Shown: piece by piece, positions 1 through 8,791 of the stretch | Layout: each line of letters starts with the position of its first letter | Position numbering within the stretch: position 1 is the stretch's first letter | Origin: an uncultured Acetatifactor sp. | Lineage (GTDB): Bacteria > Bacillota > Clostridia > Lachnospirales > Lachnospiraceae | DNA length: 64,000 nucleotides | Reading direction: 5' to 3' | NCBI GenBank assembly: GCA_910584375.1 | Contig: CAJUAH010000010.1 | Span: 62,001 to 126,000, forward strand | Notes under the pieces: generated by a model | Told to the model about the DNA's origin: nothing | The model's input: the letters and a program-made list of their open reading frames with translations, nothing else | Database searches by the model: none | Made by a program: the position numbers and the translations under genes

Positions 1-241
1 CCGGCTCGTCATCCATCTGCATGGTCAGAGTGATCGTGGTTCCCCGGGCATTGTCGTGAAATTCAAATATATCGTCCTTATATTTGTAAAAAGAACTCCT
101 GCTGATGCCCACCGCGTCCACCGCTTCCTGTATGGTATCCGCTTTCTCGGATTCCAGAAGGCTCTTGGCCTCCACCACCTTTAGCAGGACCTCCGGGATG
201 GCCTTCTGCCGCACCACATAATACTTCACACTATCTTTCAT
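1..241 (-). CDS. UPF0735 ACT-domain protein, 3' part cut by window edge
   Basis: Only the first 80 codons are present; the gene runs off the left edge. The start is the ATG at 241, preceded by a good ribosome-binding site (GCAGGAG). The N-terminus begins MKDSVKYYVVRQKAIPEV and continues with a helix-turn-helix-like SRSSFYKYKDDIFEF, then the beginning of an ACT domain (TTITLTMQMDDEPG). This order, a short DNA-binding-like region followed by ACT, matches the UPF0735/PheB family. ACT domains usually bind amino acids, so a role in sensing an amino acid is plausible, but the family has no firmly established function. It has its own promoter and is transcribed away from the lipoprotein gene behind it. 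Confidence 0.8.
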   Translation of the reverse strand, partial: MKDSVKYYVVRQKAIPEVLLKVVEAKSLLESEKADTIQEAVDAVGISRSSFYKYKDDIFEFHDNARGTTITLTMQMDDEP

Positions 242-255
242 GATGTATTTCTCCT

Positions 256-271
256 GCGTACATTTGTACGC
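256..271. repeat. Perfect palindrome in the 5' leader
   Basis: GCGTAC and GTACGC surround a 4-nt spacer (ATTT). The palindrome lies between the predicted transcription start and the ribosome-binding site of the ACT-domain gene. That is a typical place for an operator or a small leader hairpin. Confidence 0.5.
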
Positions 272-282
272 CAACGAAAGAT

Positions 283-311
283 ATTTTAGCATGAACCCAC
301 TGTAAACGCAA
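283..311 (-). promoter_or_regulatory. Sigma-A-type promoter of the ACT-domain gene
   Basis: Read on the minus strand, -35 TTGCGT (306-311) and -10 TAAAAT (283-288) are separated by 17 bp. The start codon lies about 40 nt downstream. Confidence 0.65.
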
Positions 312-349
312 GCCCCAATTCACAGAATTTCACATAATTTTTCAATCTG

Positions 350-1471
350 TTACTCCGCAAAGATGCCGTTGTAGCTCTCCACTTTGCCGGACAGAACCAC
401 ATAGATATGCTGCAAGCCGCCCAGATACTCTCGGGAAGGATCCTCATAGGGCACTCCGCTCTCCACCTGTTTGATCATCCATTCAAAAGCCTGCACCAAA
501 CCGTTCCAGTCATCCGCATACACCTGGCGGCTGGACAGAGATTCCATCATCAACTGATTATTGTCGCTGACCGCCTCGTCATAGGCTGCCTCCGTCTCCA
601 GCATCTCCTCATACAACGGATAAATCGGCGTCAAATCCAGTTCCGTCAGGTTGTAATCATCTATGCCCTGATCCTGAATCTCGTCCAGAATCTCCGAGGA
701 CAGCGTCAGCATGTGGCTGTAATAGTAGATGATCAGCCTTCCTTCCTCCAGCATCTTAGCTTCCTGGGCCGCGTTTCTCTCATCCGCTATGACGTCAATC
801 TGATCCAGATACTCGTAGGCATAAGCGGTAAACTCGTCCAGGCAGGCCATCAGCCGGGCATGGTTCTCCCTGGGCTGTTGGTACTGATTCTCCTCATAGG
901 TGTACTCGGAATCGTCTATGGCGTCAAAAGTCTCCATAATCTCCCGCATGGAGGGCAGCATATCAGCCACCAGTCCGTCCAGCGTCTCATAGGCAGGTTC
1001 CATGTTGTACACCAGTTCCGCATCCTCCACGGCATCCATATTGAAACCCCTGATTCGATAGCCGTAACTGTACTCCGCATCCTCCCGAAATCGAAAATCC
1101 TCCGCCGTATCCACCACCAGGAAATAGTTGTTGATATCGTCCAGGATTTCCACAATCGTGTTATTCAGCTCCACATATATATTGTATTTGAGGAGATCCA
1201 TGGTCTCCGCGTCCAGGCCCAGCTCATTCAGCTCCCCGCCCTGGCCCGACGCAGCGCCGCCCGCCGTATTGTTAATGTCTGTGACGGCGCTGTCCGCACT
1301 CTGTTCTGACTGTGTATCCTCCTGTGACCGGGAGCTTTCCTCCCTGGAATAACCTTCCATATCCAGGCCCCTGTCCACTGCGCCGCCCACCTGGGCGCCT
1401 ATACCGCAGCCGGACACGGTCATGCCTGCCGCGCAGAGCACAGCCAATACACCCGCTTTTTTTCTCTTCAT
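350..1471 (-). CDS. Lipoprotein of DUF3829-like type
   Basis: Predicted secreted lipoprotein of 373 residues. The ATG at 1471 is chosen over an ATG 15 nt upstream because a strong GGGAGGAAG site lies directly before it. The N-terminus MKRKKAGVLAVLCAAGMTVSGCG is a signal peptide with a lipobox (VSGC). A Ser/Gln-rich linker follows, then a mostly helical, acidic domain (YNIYVELNNTIVEILDDIN) that resembles DUF3829/YiiG-like proteins. The function of that family is unknown. The gene begins about 40 bp after the glyA stop codon with no clear promoter between them, so it may be co-transcribed with glyA. Confidence 0.65.
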   Translation of the reverse strand: MKRKKAGVLAVLCAAGMTVSGCGIGAQVGGAVDRGLDMEGYSREESSRSQEDTQSEQSADSAVTDINNTAGGAASGQGGELNELGLDAETMDLLKYNIYVELNNTIVEILDDINNYFLVVDTAEDFRFREDAEYSYGYRIRGFNMDAVEDAELVYNMEPAYETLDGLVADMLPSMREIMETFDAIDDSEYTYEENQYQQPRENHARLMACLDEFTAYAYEYLDQIDVIADERNAAQEAKMLEEGRLIIYYYSHMLTLSSEILDEIQDQGIDDYNLTELDLTPIYPLYEEMLETEAAYDEAVSDNNQLMMESLSSRQVYADDWNGLVQAFEWMIKQVESGVPYEDPSREYLGGLQHIYVVLSGKVESYNGIFAE

Positions 1472-1514
1472 ATCTTCCTCCCGCACCGCAAGACAATAAT
1501 CCGCAGATTTACTG

Positions 1515-2753
1515 TCAATTCAGAGGGTATTTGTCGGTCAGGCCCTGCACAATAGCCCTGGCCTGGGGAATCTTCTCCTCCCCGCCCTGGATGACCATGG
1601 CGATAGCCTCAGCAATCCGGTCCATATCCGTTGTGTTCATACCTCTGGAAGTCACGGCGGGGGTGCCGAGTCTCACGCCGCTGGTGACAAAGGGAGACTG
1701 AGGATCGTTGGGGATCGTATTCTTGTTGCAGGTGATATGGGCCGCGTCCAGCATTTTCTCCACCGCCTTGCCGGTCAGTCCGTAGTTGGTCAGATCCACC
1801 AGCATCAGGTGATTGTCCGTGCCGCCGGACACGATCCTGATATCCCGGGCCAGCAGCCCCTTGCACAGCGCCTGGGCATTGTCGATGATGCCCTGCTGGT
1901 ATGCCTTAAACTCGTCGGTCAGCGCCTCCTTGAAACACACGGCCTTGGCGGCGATTACATGCATCAGCGGGCCTCCCTGGATGCCGGGGAAGATGGCCTT
2001 GTTGAAGTTGAATTTATCGGCAGCTTCCTGATTGCACAGGATCAGGCCGCCTCGGGGCCCCCGCAGAGTCTTGTGGGTGGTGGTGGTCACCACGTCCGCA
2101 TAGGGGATGGGGCTGGGATGCAGGCCCGCCGCCACCAGTCCGGCGATATGGGCCATATCCACCATCAGCACGGCGCCCACCTCGTCGGCCACCTCCCGGA
2201 ATCTCTTGAAATCTATGGTTCTGGCATAGGCGGAGGCTCCGGCGATAATCATCTTCGGCTTTGCCTCCAGGGCAATCCTGCGCAGTTCGTCATAGTCGAT
2301 AAATCCCTGGTCGTTCACGCCGTAGGGCACGATGTGGAAATATTTGCCCGACATGTTGACCGGGCTGCCGTGGGTCAGATGTCCGCCGTGATCCAGGTTC
2401 ATGCCCATGATGGTGTCCCCGGGCTTACATACGGCGAACTGAACCGCCATGTTGGCCTGGGCGCCGGAGTGGGGCTGCACGTTGGCGTAATCGCAGCCGA
2501 ACAGCTCTTTGGCTCTGTCGATGGCCAGGTTTTCCACCACGTCCACGCACTCGCAGCCGCCATAATAGCGCTTGCCGGGGTATCCCTCGGCGTATTTGTT
2601 GGTCAGGGGGCTGCCCATGGCGGCCATCACTGCCCTGCTCACCCAGTTCTCGGACGCGATCAGTTCGATGTGGCTGTTCTGCCGGGCCTGCTCATCCTCA
2701 ATGGCCTGGGCGATCTGGGGGTCGATATTTCTCACTTCCTCTAATGAATACAT
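1515..2753 (-). CDS. glyA: Serine hydroxymethyltransferase
   Basis: This PLP enzyme converts serine and tetrahydrofolate to glycine and 5,10-methylene-tetrahydrofolate, feeding one-carbon metabolism. The protein has 412 residues, the usual length. Family signatures include ELIASENWVSRAV, NKYAEGYPGKRYYGG, NVQPHSGAQANMAV and the PLP-lysine region VVTTTTHKTLRGPRGG. The start at 2753 (MYSLEEVRNIDPQ) has AGGAGG seven bases upstream; the reading frame continues 38 codons further upstream without family similarity. It is divergent from the diacylglycerol-kinase-like gene and has its own promoter. Confidence 0.97.
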   Translation of the reverse strand: MYSLEEVRNIDPQIAQAIEDEQARQNSHIELIASENWVSRAVMAAMGSPLTNKYAEGYPGKRYYGGCECVDVVENLAIDRAKELFGCDYANVQPHSGAQANMAVQFAVCKPGDTIMGMNLDHGGHLTHGSPVNMSGKYFHIVPYGVNDQGFIDYDELRRIALEAKPKMIIAGASAYARTIDFKRFREVADEVGAVLMVDMAHIAGLVAAGLHPSPIPYADVVTTTTHKTLRGPRGGLILCNQEAADKFNFNKAIFPGIQGGPLMHVIAAKAVCFKEALTDEFKAYQQGIIDNAQALCKGLLARDIRIVSGGTDNHLMLVDLTNYGLTGKAVEKMLDAAHITCNKNTIPNDPQSPFVTSGVRLGTPAVTSRGMNTTDMDRIAEAIAMVIQGGEEKIPQARAIVQGLTDKYPLN

Positions 2754-2819
2754 TTGTTTTCCTCCTGGTTTGCTGGTTTTCCTTGATCTGTAGTCTGATA
2801 AAAATGCATATACATATGA

Positions 2820-2847
2820 AGTATAACATATTTGGCGCAGTTTGCAA
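2820..2847 (-). promoter_or_regulatory. Promoter of glyA
   Basis: On the minus strand, -35 TTGCAA (2842-2847) and -10 TATACT (2820-2825) are 16 bp apart. A TG one base before the -10 makes it an extended -10. Confidence 0.7.
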
Positions 2848-2857
2848 GGATTTTCGT

Positions 2858-2882
2858 GGGGGTCCAAACGGATCCCCTTTTT
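2858..2882 (+). terminator. Terminator-like hairpin between divergent genes
   Basis: In plus-strand RNA an 8-bp stem forms (GGGGGUCC with GGAUCCCC, one G-U pair, loop AAAC), followed by five U. It lies between the glyA promoter and the promoter of the kinase-like gene. No plus-strand gene ends here, so it may block antisense transcription; its purpose is unclear. Confidence 0.4.
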
Positions 2883-2890
2883 CAGCGTCC

Positions 2891-2919
2891 TTGCTAAACT
2901 TTGAATGGTATGATAAAAT
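2891..2919 (+). promoter_or_regulatory. Promoter of the lipid-kinase gene
   Basis: -35 TTGCTA (2891-2896), 17-bp spacer, -10 TAAAAT (2914-2919). The start codon is 37 bp downstream. Confidence 0.6.
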
Positions 2920-2956
2920 CAGAAGAGTGAATGAGGGATGGGAGAAGGAGAATGCT

Positions 2957-3895
2957 ATGGAAAAGGCTGTTTATCATTTTATATTGAATCCTGTGTCACG
3001 CTCCGGCAAAGGGCGGAAACTTTGGGATACGGTTATTGAACCTTATCTGCAGGCATCCGGAGTTTGCTATGAGGCCCATTTTTCGAGCAGGGCAGGGGAT
3101 ATTACGCGGCTGACGGAGGAGATATGTTCCGGGGCGTCTGAGGCATTGCACCGTATTGTGATACTGGGCGGGGACGGAACTATAGACGAGGCTTTGCAGG
3201 GAATCACGGATCTTTCCCGGGTGGCGCTGGGCTATATTCCCATAGGGTCGGGTAATGATCTTACCAGGGATATGCCCATATCCGGCAATCCATTGAGGGC
3301 GCTGCGGCGGATCCTGGAGGCGGAGAGCACTACCGCTGTGGATATCGGAGTTACTACCTATGGGGACGGCGTCAGCCACCGGTTTATCGTCAGCAGCGGC
3401 ATAGGTTTTGACGCGGCGGTGTGCGAGGAGACCAACCGCTCGGATATGAAGGGATTTTTGAACAGGATCGGGCTGGGCAAGCTGACTTATCTGGGGATCG
3501 CTCTGAAACAGCTCTTTGCCAGCAGGGCCGTGTCCTGTGAGATACGTCTGGACGGCGGCGATCCCATTTCCATAAAAACGATCCTGTTTGTGGCTTTTAT
3601 GAATCATATGTACGAGGGTGGCGGATTTAAGTTCGCGCCCAGGGCTGACTACTGTGACGGTCTGCTGGATCTGTGCGTGGTGGGGGATCTGTCCAAGGCG
3701 CTGATTCTGGTAGCGCTGCCCACCGCCTTTTTCGGCAAACATTATATGTTCCCGGGCATCACCGCCTACCGCGCGGAAAAGGTGGAGATACAGACCTCCG
3801 CGCCCCTGTGGGTACACACGGACGGGGAAGTGGCCCGCCGCAACGACCGGCTCACCGTCATCTGTCAGCGCCGGGCGCTGCAGATGTATATCTAA
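2957..3895 (+). CDS. Diacylglycerol kinase family lipid kinase (YegS/BmrU type)
   Basis: Soluble lipid kinase-like protein of 312 residues. It carries the catalytic-domain signatures of the DagK family: NPVSRSGKGRKLWD near the N-terminus, the nucleotide-binding loop ILGGDGTIDEALQGI, and GYIPIGSGNDLTRDM. The C-terminal half has the family's beta-sandwich with a late acidic motif (LWVHTDGE). The likely reaction is ATP-dependent phosphorylation of diacylglycerol or a similar lipid at the membrane. The ATG at 2957 follows GGAGAAGGAG; the frame is open further upstream but overlaps the promoter. The next gene encodes a PAP2-type phosphatase, so the two may act on related lipid phosphates. Confidence 0.9.
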   Translation: MEKAVYHFILNPVSRSGKGRKLWDTVIEPYLQASGVCYEAHFSSRAGDITRLTEEICSGASEALHRIVILGGDGTIDEALQGITDLSRVALGYIPIGSGNDLTRDMPISGNPLRALRRILEAESTTAVDIGVTTYGDGVSHRFIVSSGIGFDAAVCEETNRSDMKGFLNRIGLGKLTYLGIALKQLFASRAVSCEIRLDGGDPISIKTILFVAFMNHMYEGGGFKFAPRADYCDGLLDLCVVGDLSKALILVALPTAFFGKHYMFPGITAYRAEKVEIQTSAPLWVHTDGEVARRNDRLTVICQRRALQMYI

Positions 3896-3944
3896 AGAAA
3901 AACTTAATAAAATCATATATTTTCTTAATTTTGTCCATTTCCTC

Positions 3945-3972
3945 TTGAAAAAAGATGAATTTGTGATATATT
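3945..3972 (+). promoter_or_regulatory. Possible promoter of the PAP2 gene
   Basis: -35 TTGAAA (3945-3950), 16-bp spacer, -10 TATATT (3967-3972), in an AT-rich gap 40 bp before the PAP2 start codon. A TTGACA at about 3990 is too close to the gene to serve as its -35. Confidence 0.45.
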
Positions 3973-4011
3973 TATCCTCATTAATACTGTTGACAAGGAT
4001 AGATATCAAAT

Positions 4012-4698
4012 ATGGAAAAGGCAAAGAGATTTTATCAAAAATATAAACACGGTATTCCGCTGATCCTCTATGGCATAATCTATATGACCTGGTTCTGCCA
4101 TCTGGAGCGGACCGTCACCAAACATTATCATGTGATTCATATGGCTATCGACGATCATATTCCCTTTTGCGAAGTGTTCGTGATACCCTATTTTTTGTGG
4201 TTTGTGTATGTGAGCGCCGTGGTGCTGTTTCTCTTTTTTAAGAGCAAGCCGGATTACTGGCGGGCGTGTATATTCCTGTTCACGGGTATGACGGTCTTTC
4301 TGGTGGTGTCCACGCTGTGGCCCAACGGGCATCATCTGCGGCCCTATACCATGCCCCGGGACAATATATTCACCGCCATGGTAGCGCGTCTGTGGCAGAC
4401 GGACACGCCCACCAATCTGTGGCCCAGCATCCATGTGTACAATTCCATCGGGGCCCATGTGGCGCTGTGCCGCTGCAGTCTGGGCAAAAAACGCTGGCTA
4501 CGGGGCGCGTCGCTGGTGTTGTGCATATCCATCATTCTGTCCACCATATTTCTCAAGCAGCACTCCATGTTCGACGTGCTGACCGGCCTTCTCATGGCCT
4601 CGGCCATGTATGTGCTGGTGTACCGCCAGGATGTGATTGCCAATCTCCGGGGAGCGCTGCGCAGCAGAGGCGGCTCCAGGCCTCAGGCACAGAACTGA
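4012..4698 (+). CDS. PAP2-superfamily membrane phosphatase
   Basis: Integral membrane protein of 228 residues with about five or six hydrophobic segments. PAP2 active-site features are visible in order: a PSIHV motif in LWPSIHVYNSIGAHV, corresponding to the SGH-like second motif, and KQHSMFDVLTG, corresponding to the third motif with its catalytic histidine and aspartate. The first motif (KxxxxxxRP) is probably represented by GHHLRPY. Such enzymes remove phosphate from lipids such as phosphatidate, phosphatidylglycerophosphate or undecaprenyl pyrophosphate; the substrate here cannot be told. The 3' end overlaps the convergent isomerase gene by 16 bp. Confidence 0.85.
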   Translation: MEKAKRFYQKYKHGIPLILYGIIYMTWFCHLERTVTKHYHVIHMAIDDHIPFCEVFVIPYFLWFVYVSAVVLFLFFKSKPDYWRACIFLFTGMTVFLVVSTLWPNGHHLRPYTMPRDNIFTAMVARLWQTDTPTNLWPSIHVYNSIGAHVALCRCSLGKKRWLRGASLVLCISIILSTIFLKQHSMFDVLTGLLMASAMYVLVYRQDVIANLRGALRSRGGSRPQAQN

Positions 4699-5468
4699 GG
4701 ACAGTTCTTTTGCAGATATTCCAGGCTGGCATTTATTTTTTCCAGTCCGTTCACTTCCAGTAGCATGCTTTTTCCCTGCAGCCCATGCCGCCCGATCTTT
4801 TCAAAGATATCTTTCCAGTCGATGTTTCCGCATCCCAGCGCCAGGTGCTCGTCCGTTTGTAAATGGTGGTCGTTTAGATGAAAATGCCTGATACAGGGAG
4901 CCAGCCCGCCAAACCATTCTTCCGGCGCAGCCCCTCCAGTCAGTATCATATGAGCAACATCGAGACAGATGCCGAAACGGCTCTCCCCGCATAGTCTGTC
5001 CGCCAACTCCCGCAGCTGTGCGGGAGACTTCTCCTCCACATTTTCGTAATAAATCTCCACGTCCCACTGATTCGCCAGATCCCCGGCCACCCGGGACATG
5101 GTCTCCAGCCAGTTGCGGTAATACCGTTCGTTGCCCGCAAACTCCGGTCTGAGGCCCGCGTGAAAGATCACCGCCCGGCACCCAAGCCCGGCTGCTATCT
5201 CCGCAGACTGCTGCATCCGGTACAGACTGTGCCTGCTGATCCCGCTGTCCCAGCTGAAAGGAACAATGTCAAAGAAAGCGCCGTGCATGGTATCCGTCTT
5301 TTCCGGGCGTCCCAGCTGCCTGTATCGGCTGATTTTCTCCCGGACAGCCTCTCTGTCATCCAGCAGATCCGGGGCAAAAAAGTCATTGTATTCAAAGCCG
5401 AGGGAATACTGCTCCGCCAGCTCCTGGTATTCTTCGATTCTGTCTATTTCAGGTATGATCTCTATCAT
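4683..5468 (-). CDS. Sugar phosphate isomerase/epimerase-like TIM-barrel protein
   Basis: Cytosolic protein of 261 residues in the xylose isomerase-like/AP endonuclease 2 superfamily. The metal-ligand strand ends of the barrel are recognisable: VIFHAGLRPE, IYYENVEEKS, GICLDVAHM, IRHFHLNDHH and MLLEVNG. The start at 5468 (MIEIIPEID) is preferred because GAGGA lies at a fitting distance, while the ATG 15 nt upstream has none. It overlaps the end of the HD-GYP gene by 20 bp, so it is probably translated from the same message. The substrate is unknown; many members act on sugars or inositols, and some are nucleases. Confidence 0.8.
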   Translation of the reverse strand: MIEIIPEIDRIEEYQELAEQYSLGFEYNDFFAPDLLDDREAVREKISRYRQLGRPEKTDTMHGAFFDIVPFSWDSGISRHSLYRMQQSAEIAAGLGCRAVIFHAGLRPEFAGNERYYRNWLETMSRVAGDLANQWDVEIYYENVEEKSPAQLRELADRLCGESRFGICLDVAHMILTGGAAPEEWFGGLAPCIRHFHLNDHHLQTDEHLALGCGNIDWKDIFEKIGRHGLQGKSMLLEVNGLEKINASLEYLQKNCPQFCA

Positions 5469-6960
5469 TATTATCGTCCTCATGGTGGAAAAACAGTTTT
5501 ATATCCCCCTGGAAACCGGTAACCGCCTCCTTGAACAGGCGCAGCACTTCCCTGTCAATCTTGCCCTCCGCCGCCATATCGTCCAGCACGGAAAATGCCT
5601 TTTTCTCTTCCATGGACTTCTTGTAGGGCCTGTCGGCGCTGGTCAGCGCTTCAAACACGTCTACCACTACCAGAATCCTGGCCTCAAAGGGGATCTCGTC
5701 TCCCTTAAGCCCTCTGGGATAACCGCTGCCGTCCAGAAATTCATGATGAGCTCCGGCCCACTCGATTATGTGAGGATAGCGCACACCGAAATTCATCTTC
5801 CGCAGGTATTTCTCCGTATACTCCACATGGGAGCAGATGACTTCCCTCTCCGACCTGGTCAGATTGCCCGCGACCACCGTCAGACATTCCGCCTCGTCAA
5901 GGGACAGATAGCTGATCTTCTGACCGTTGGAATCGGTATATTGCATTCTGGACATTTTTTGAATGTAGGCGACATCTTCCTCCGAAAGGCGGGGTTTCCT
6001 GTTAATCTCCTCCACCCGCGCCCGGGCATCCAGAAAATTGTTCTTCTTCTCGATCCACTTGTCCTTATCCAGCCTGCCCCGCAGATAGTCGATGTTATAC
6101 AGCAGGGAAAGACGCTCAAAACGTTCCAGAACCAGATCCAGTTTGGCTCCCAGTCGGGTGGTCTTGTCGATTATATCGTTGGGGATCACCAGCTTGCCGA
6201 TATCGTGCATCAGCGCCGCCATCAGGAGTTCATCCCGCTGAGCCGGCGTATAGCATCTGTCTGTCTTTCCGGCCTCATGCTGCCCGTTGATATAATCCAC
6301 AAGAATTTTAACATAGAGATATACATTTCTTGAATGGTAATAGTTGTAAGGAATACGGGTATCGATAGCATCTGTGAATACCTGCGTGATGGAAATCATC
6401 AGATCCTCGATCTCCTGTACAAAACGCATGTTGGCCACAGCCACTGCCGCCTGAGAGCCCAAAGACCACAGCACCTTCTCGCAGTCTTTACTAAAAGGAA
6501 TGATCTCGTCCTCCGCATTTTTGGCATTAATCAGCTGCACCACGCCAATCAGTTTCTCCTCGTGGCTGATCAGCGGAAATACCAGCATGGATTTTGTCCG
6601 ATATCCCGTGAGTTTATCATATTCTCTGGGACCGCTGAAATCAAACTGGCTGCTGCTGTAAGCGTCTTCAATGTTGAGAAACTCCCTGTGGATCGCCGTA
6701 TAGGCGCATATATTCTTCTCGTCCATAGCCACCGGAGGATACTTTTCGTCCTTCGTCCCCTTCTGGTCGATCCCCAGGGATCTGTTCTTCATGATACAGA
6801 ATTGAAGACGGTCCTGCTCAAAGAGATAGAGCGTGCCCCCGTCACAGTTGGTCAGCTCCATGGCGCAGTCAATGATCTTGGAAAGAAGTTCATCATAATC
6901 TCTTTCCACGGTCAGCTGAATCCCTATCTCAAGTATTTTTTCCGCTTGTACCTGTTCCAT
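5449..6960 (-). CDS. GAF-HD-GYP protein, likely c-di-GMP phosphodiesterase
   Basis: Soluble protein of 503 residues. Residues about 8-180 form a GAF sensor domain. Residues about 185-480 form an HD-GYP domain, with the metal pair in MHDIGK (H252, D253) and the family signature HHEFLDGSGYP (405-415). HD-GYP domains break down cyclic di-GMP. About 150 residues separate HD from GYP, clearly more than usual; the extra part (about 270-360) is charged and probably helical. The start at 6960 follows GGAGGGAAGGA. It overlaps the end of the cyclase gene by 32 bp, showing translational linkage. Confidence 0.9.
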   Translation of the reverse strand: MEQVQAEKILEIGIQLTVERDYDELLSKIIDCAMELTNCDGGTLYLFEQDRLQFCIMKNRSLGIDQKGTKDEKYPPVAMDEKNICAYTAIHREFLNIEDAYSSSQFDFSGPREYDKLTGYRTKSMLVFPLISHEEKLIGVVQLINAKNAEDEIIPFSKDCEKVLWSLGSQAAVAVANMRFVQEIEDLMISITQVFTDAIDTRIPYNYYHSRNVYLYVKILVDYINGQHEAGKTDRCYTPAQRDELLMAALMHDIGKLVIPNDIIDKTTRLGAKLDLVLERFERLSLLYNIDYLRGRLDKDKWIEKKNNFLDARARVEEINRKPRLSEEDVAYIQKMSRMQYTDSNGQKISYLSLDEAECLTVVAGNLTRSEREVICSHVEYTEKYLRKMNFGVRYPHIIEWAGAHHEFLDGSGYPRGLKGDEIPFEARILVVVDVFEALTSADRPYKKSMEEKKAFSVLDDMAAEGKIDREVLRLFKEAVTGFQGDIKLFFHHEDDNNDRDHT

Positions 6961-8764
6961 TCCTTCCCTCCACCAAAAATACATCCATGCCTTCCTGTCG
7001 GCCCTTTAGACTCTGACTGCCGACAAACACGGCATTGTATCGGTCTTGTACCTGTTCGTACAGATCTCTGCTGATCAGTACCTGTCCGCCTTTTGCTACA
7101 CTTTCCAGCCTTTCCGCCACATTTACGGTATCTCCTATAGCTGTGTAGTCCATCCGATAGCTGCAGCCGATATTTCCCACCACCGCTCTGCCGCTGTGAA
7201 CGCCTACGCCGCAGGCGATCTCTATGCCGAACTCTTTCCGCAGCTCCACGTTAACGCCGTCCACAGCCGCCACAATATCAAGCCCGGTCTGCACGGCCTT
7301 GCACGCATAATCTTCCACGTCCAGAGGCGCGTTATAGACGGCCATGACCGCGTCACCGATAAATTTATCCAGAGTACCGCCGTTTTTAAAGACCGCCTCC
7401 GTCACCATCCCCAGATAACGGTTCAGGATCGCGACGATCTTCTCGGGCGAAAGCCCCTCGGACATGGCAGTAAAGCCTCTGATATCCACAAACAGAACCG
7501 CAATCTGCCGGTCGCGCCCTCCCAGCTCTATCTCATAATTGCCGCTCTTTCCCAACTCGTCCACCACCTGGGGCGCCATATATGTGCGAAACACACTCAA
7601 GATCTTATGCTTGCGGACTCGTTCGGTCAGATATCCCATGGCTACACGAACCAAAAAGACAAGCAATACAAAGACAAAGGGCAAGAGACATTTCCAGTAG
7701 TATCCCGCATTGTACAGGGTTCTGGCGACAAGCACGATCCCGGTCTCCAGAATCACACCGCCCACGGTATTCACCAAAAAGCTGTTGTGGCTGACAAGCC
7801 AGACAAAAAATCCCGTGATCAGAACCGCGGCCAGCGCCTGTATCCGTATGTCAATATCCACAAATGTGCGGCGATTTAACAGAGCGTCCACATGATTCGC
7901 CTGAACCTCTACTCCGTTCATCACGGTTCCTCTGGCTATGGGCACCATGTACTGATCCATCATCCCCTGGGCATACGCGCCCACAAGGACTATACTGTCC
8001 TGAAATACCCGCGGGTCACATCTGCCTTCAGCCACGTCCACATAGGAGTATACCTCATACATTCCCGGCTCCGCAGTGTAATCGAATCCGTAGACGCCGT
8101 TTTCCGTCATTCTGGGAATAACAGAAGACTGTTCCCCCATCGACTCCCGGTATTCGCGATAAATCGTCCAGGCAAAATTGTATTCCCCTTCTGACTGCGC
8201 ATCGCCCACGCTCTCCACCAGCACGGAACGCCGTACATAATTGTCCACATCCTGCACCGCGTTGGTAAAGCCGTGGGACGTCACATTGCGCAACGCCTCA
8301 TAGGGCAGTTCCAGATCTTCCACATACATGGTATTGATCTGATACTCCCCACTGTCTGACTGTTCTACCCTCGTTCCATAGTTGATGTAGGAGGCCAGCG
8401 TTACATGAGGAAAAACGGATGCCGCCTCCGCCAGAGCCCGGTCGCCTGCCTCATCCCTCTGCCCCACAAAATTGATATCGAACGCAATGACAGCCGGAGA
8501 ATGCTCTGGATCAAAAGCATGCAGCAGATCGGCGGCCTGCTGCCTGGTCCAGCCGGAAAACGGCCCCATTTCCTCCAGGGACTTCTCTTCGATCCCGATG
8601 ATCTTGATCCGGTTATCCACCGGTTTCTCCGTGACAAAAAGCATGTCACAGAACCTGTATTCCACTTTATCAAGGGGCGCCCAAAGAGTCAGGCACCCCG
8701 CAAGAAGGGCTGTGACGATTATGAAGATAGCCCTGTTTCTGATCTCGTTCTTTCCACTATGCAT
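6929..8764 (-). CDS. CHASE2-domain class III adenylate cyclase
   Basis: Membrane-bound cyclase of 611 residues. An N-terminal membrane segment (about 11-29) is followed by an extracytoplasmic CHASE2 sensor domain (about 35-300), three membrane segments (about 305-378) and a class III cyclase domain (about 415-600). Catalytic residues are complete: metal aspartates in VLFVDIRGF (D427) and KFIGDAV (D471), the adenine-selecting pair K467/D539, and transition-state residues N548 and R552 in IGDTVNVAERLE. Active synthesis of cAMP as a homodimer is therefore expected. It follows the FecR-like gene by 27 bp. The ribosome-binding site is weak, so the exact start is less certain. Confidence 0.92.
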   Translation of the reverse strand: MHSGKNEIRNRAIFIIVTALLAGCLTLWAPLDKVEYRFCDMLFVTEKPVDNRIKIIGIEEKSLEEMGPFSGWTRQQAADLLHAFDPEHSPAVIAFDINFVGQRDEAGDRALAEAASVFPHVTLASYINYGTRVEQSDSGEYQINTMYVEDLELPYEALRNVTSHGFTNAVQDVDNYVRRSVLVESVGDAQSEGEYNFAWTIYREYRESMGEQSSVIPRMTENGVYGFDYTAEPGMYEVYSYVDVAEGRCDPRVFQDSIVLVGAYAQGMMDQYMVPIARGTVMNGVEVQANHVDALLNRRTFVDIDIRIQALAAVLITGFFVWLVSHNSFLVNTVGGVILETGIVLVARTLYNAGYYWKCLLPFVFVLLVFLVRVAMGYLTERVRKHKILSVFRTYMAPQVVDELGKSGNYEIELGGRDRQIAVLFVDIRGFTAMSEGLSPEKIVAILNRYLGMVTEAVFKNGGTLDKFIGDAVMAVYNAPLDVEDYACKAVQTGLDIVAAVDGVNVELRKEFGIEIACGVGVHSGRAVVGNIGCSYRMDYTAIGDTVNVAERLESVAKGGQVLISRDLYEQVQDRYNAVFVGSQSLKGRQEGMDVFLVEGRNGTGTSGKNT

Positions 8765-8791
8765 TTTGTCGGCCCATTATAAAGTCGTCGG

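Noticed and set aside
1737..2744. Long plus-strand frame opposite glyA
   Set aside because: It is a GC-driven shadow of a well-conserved gene.
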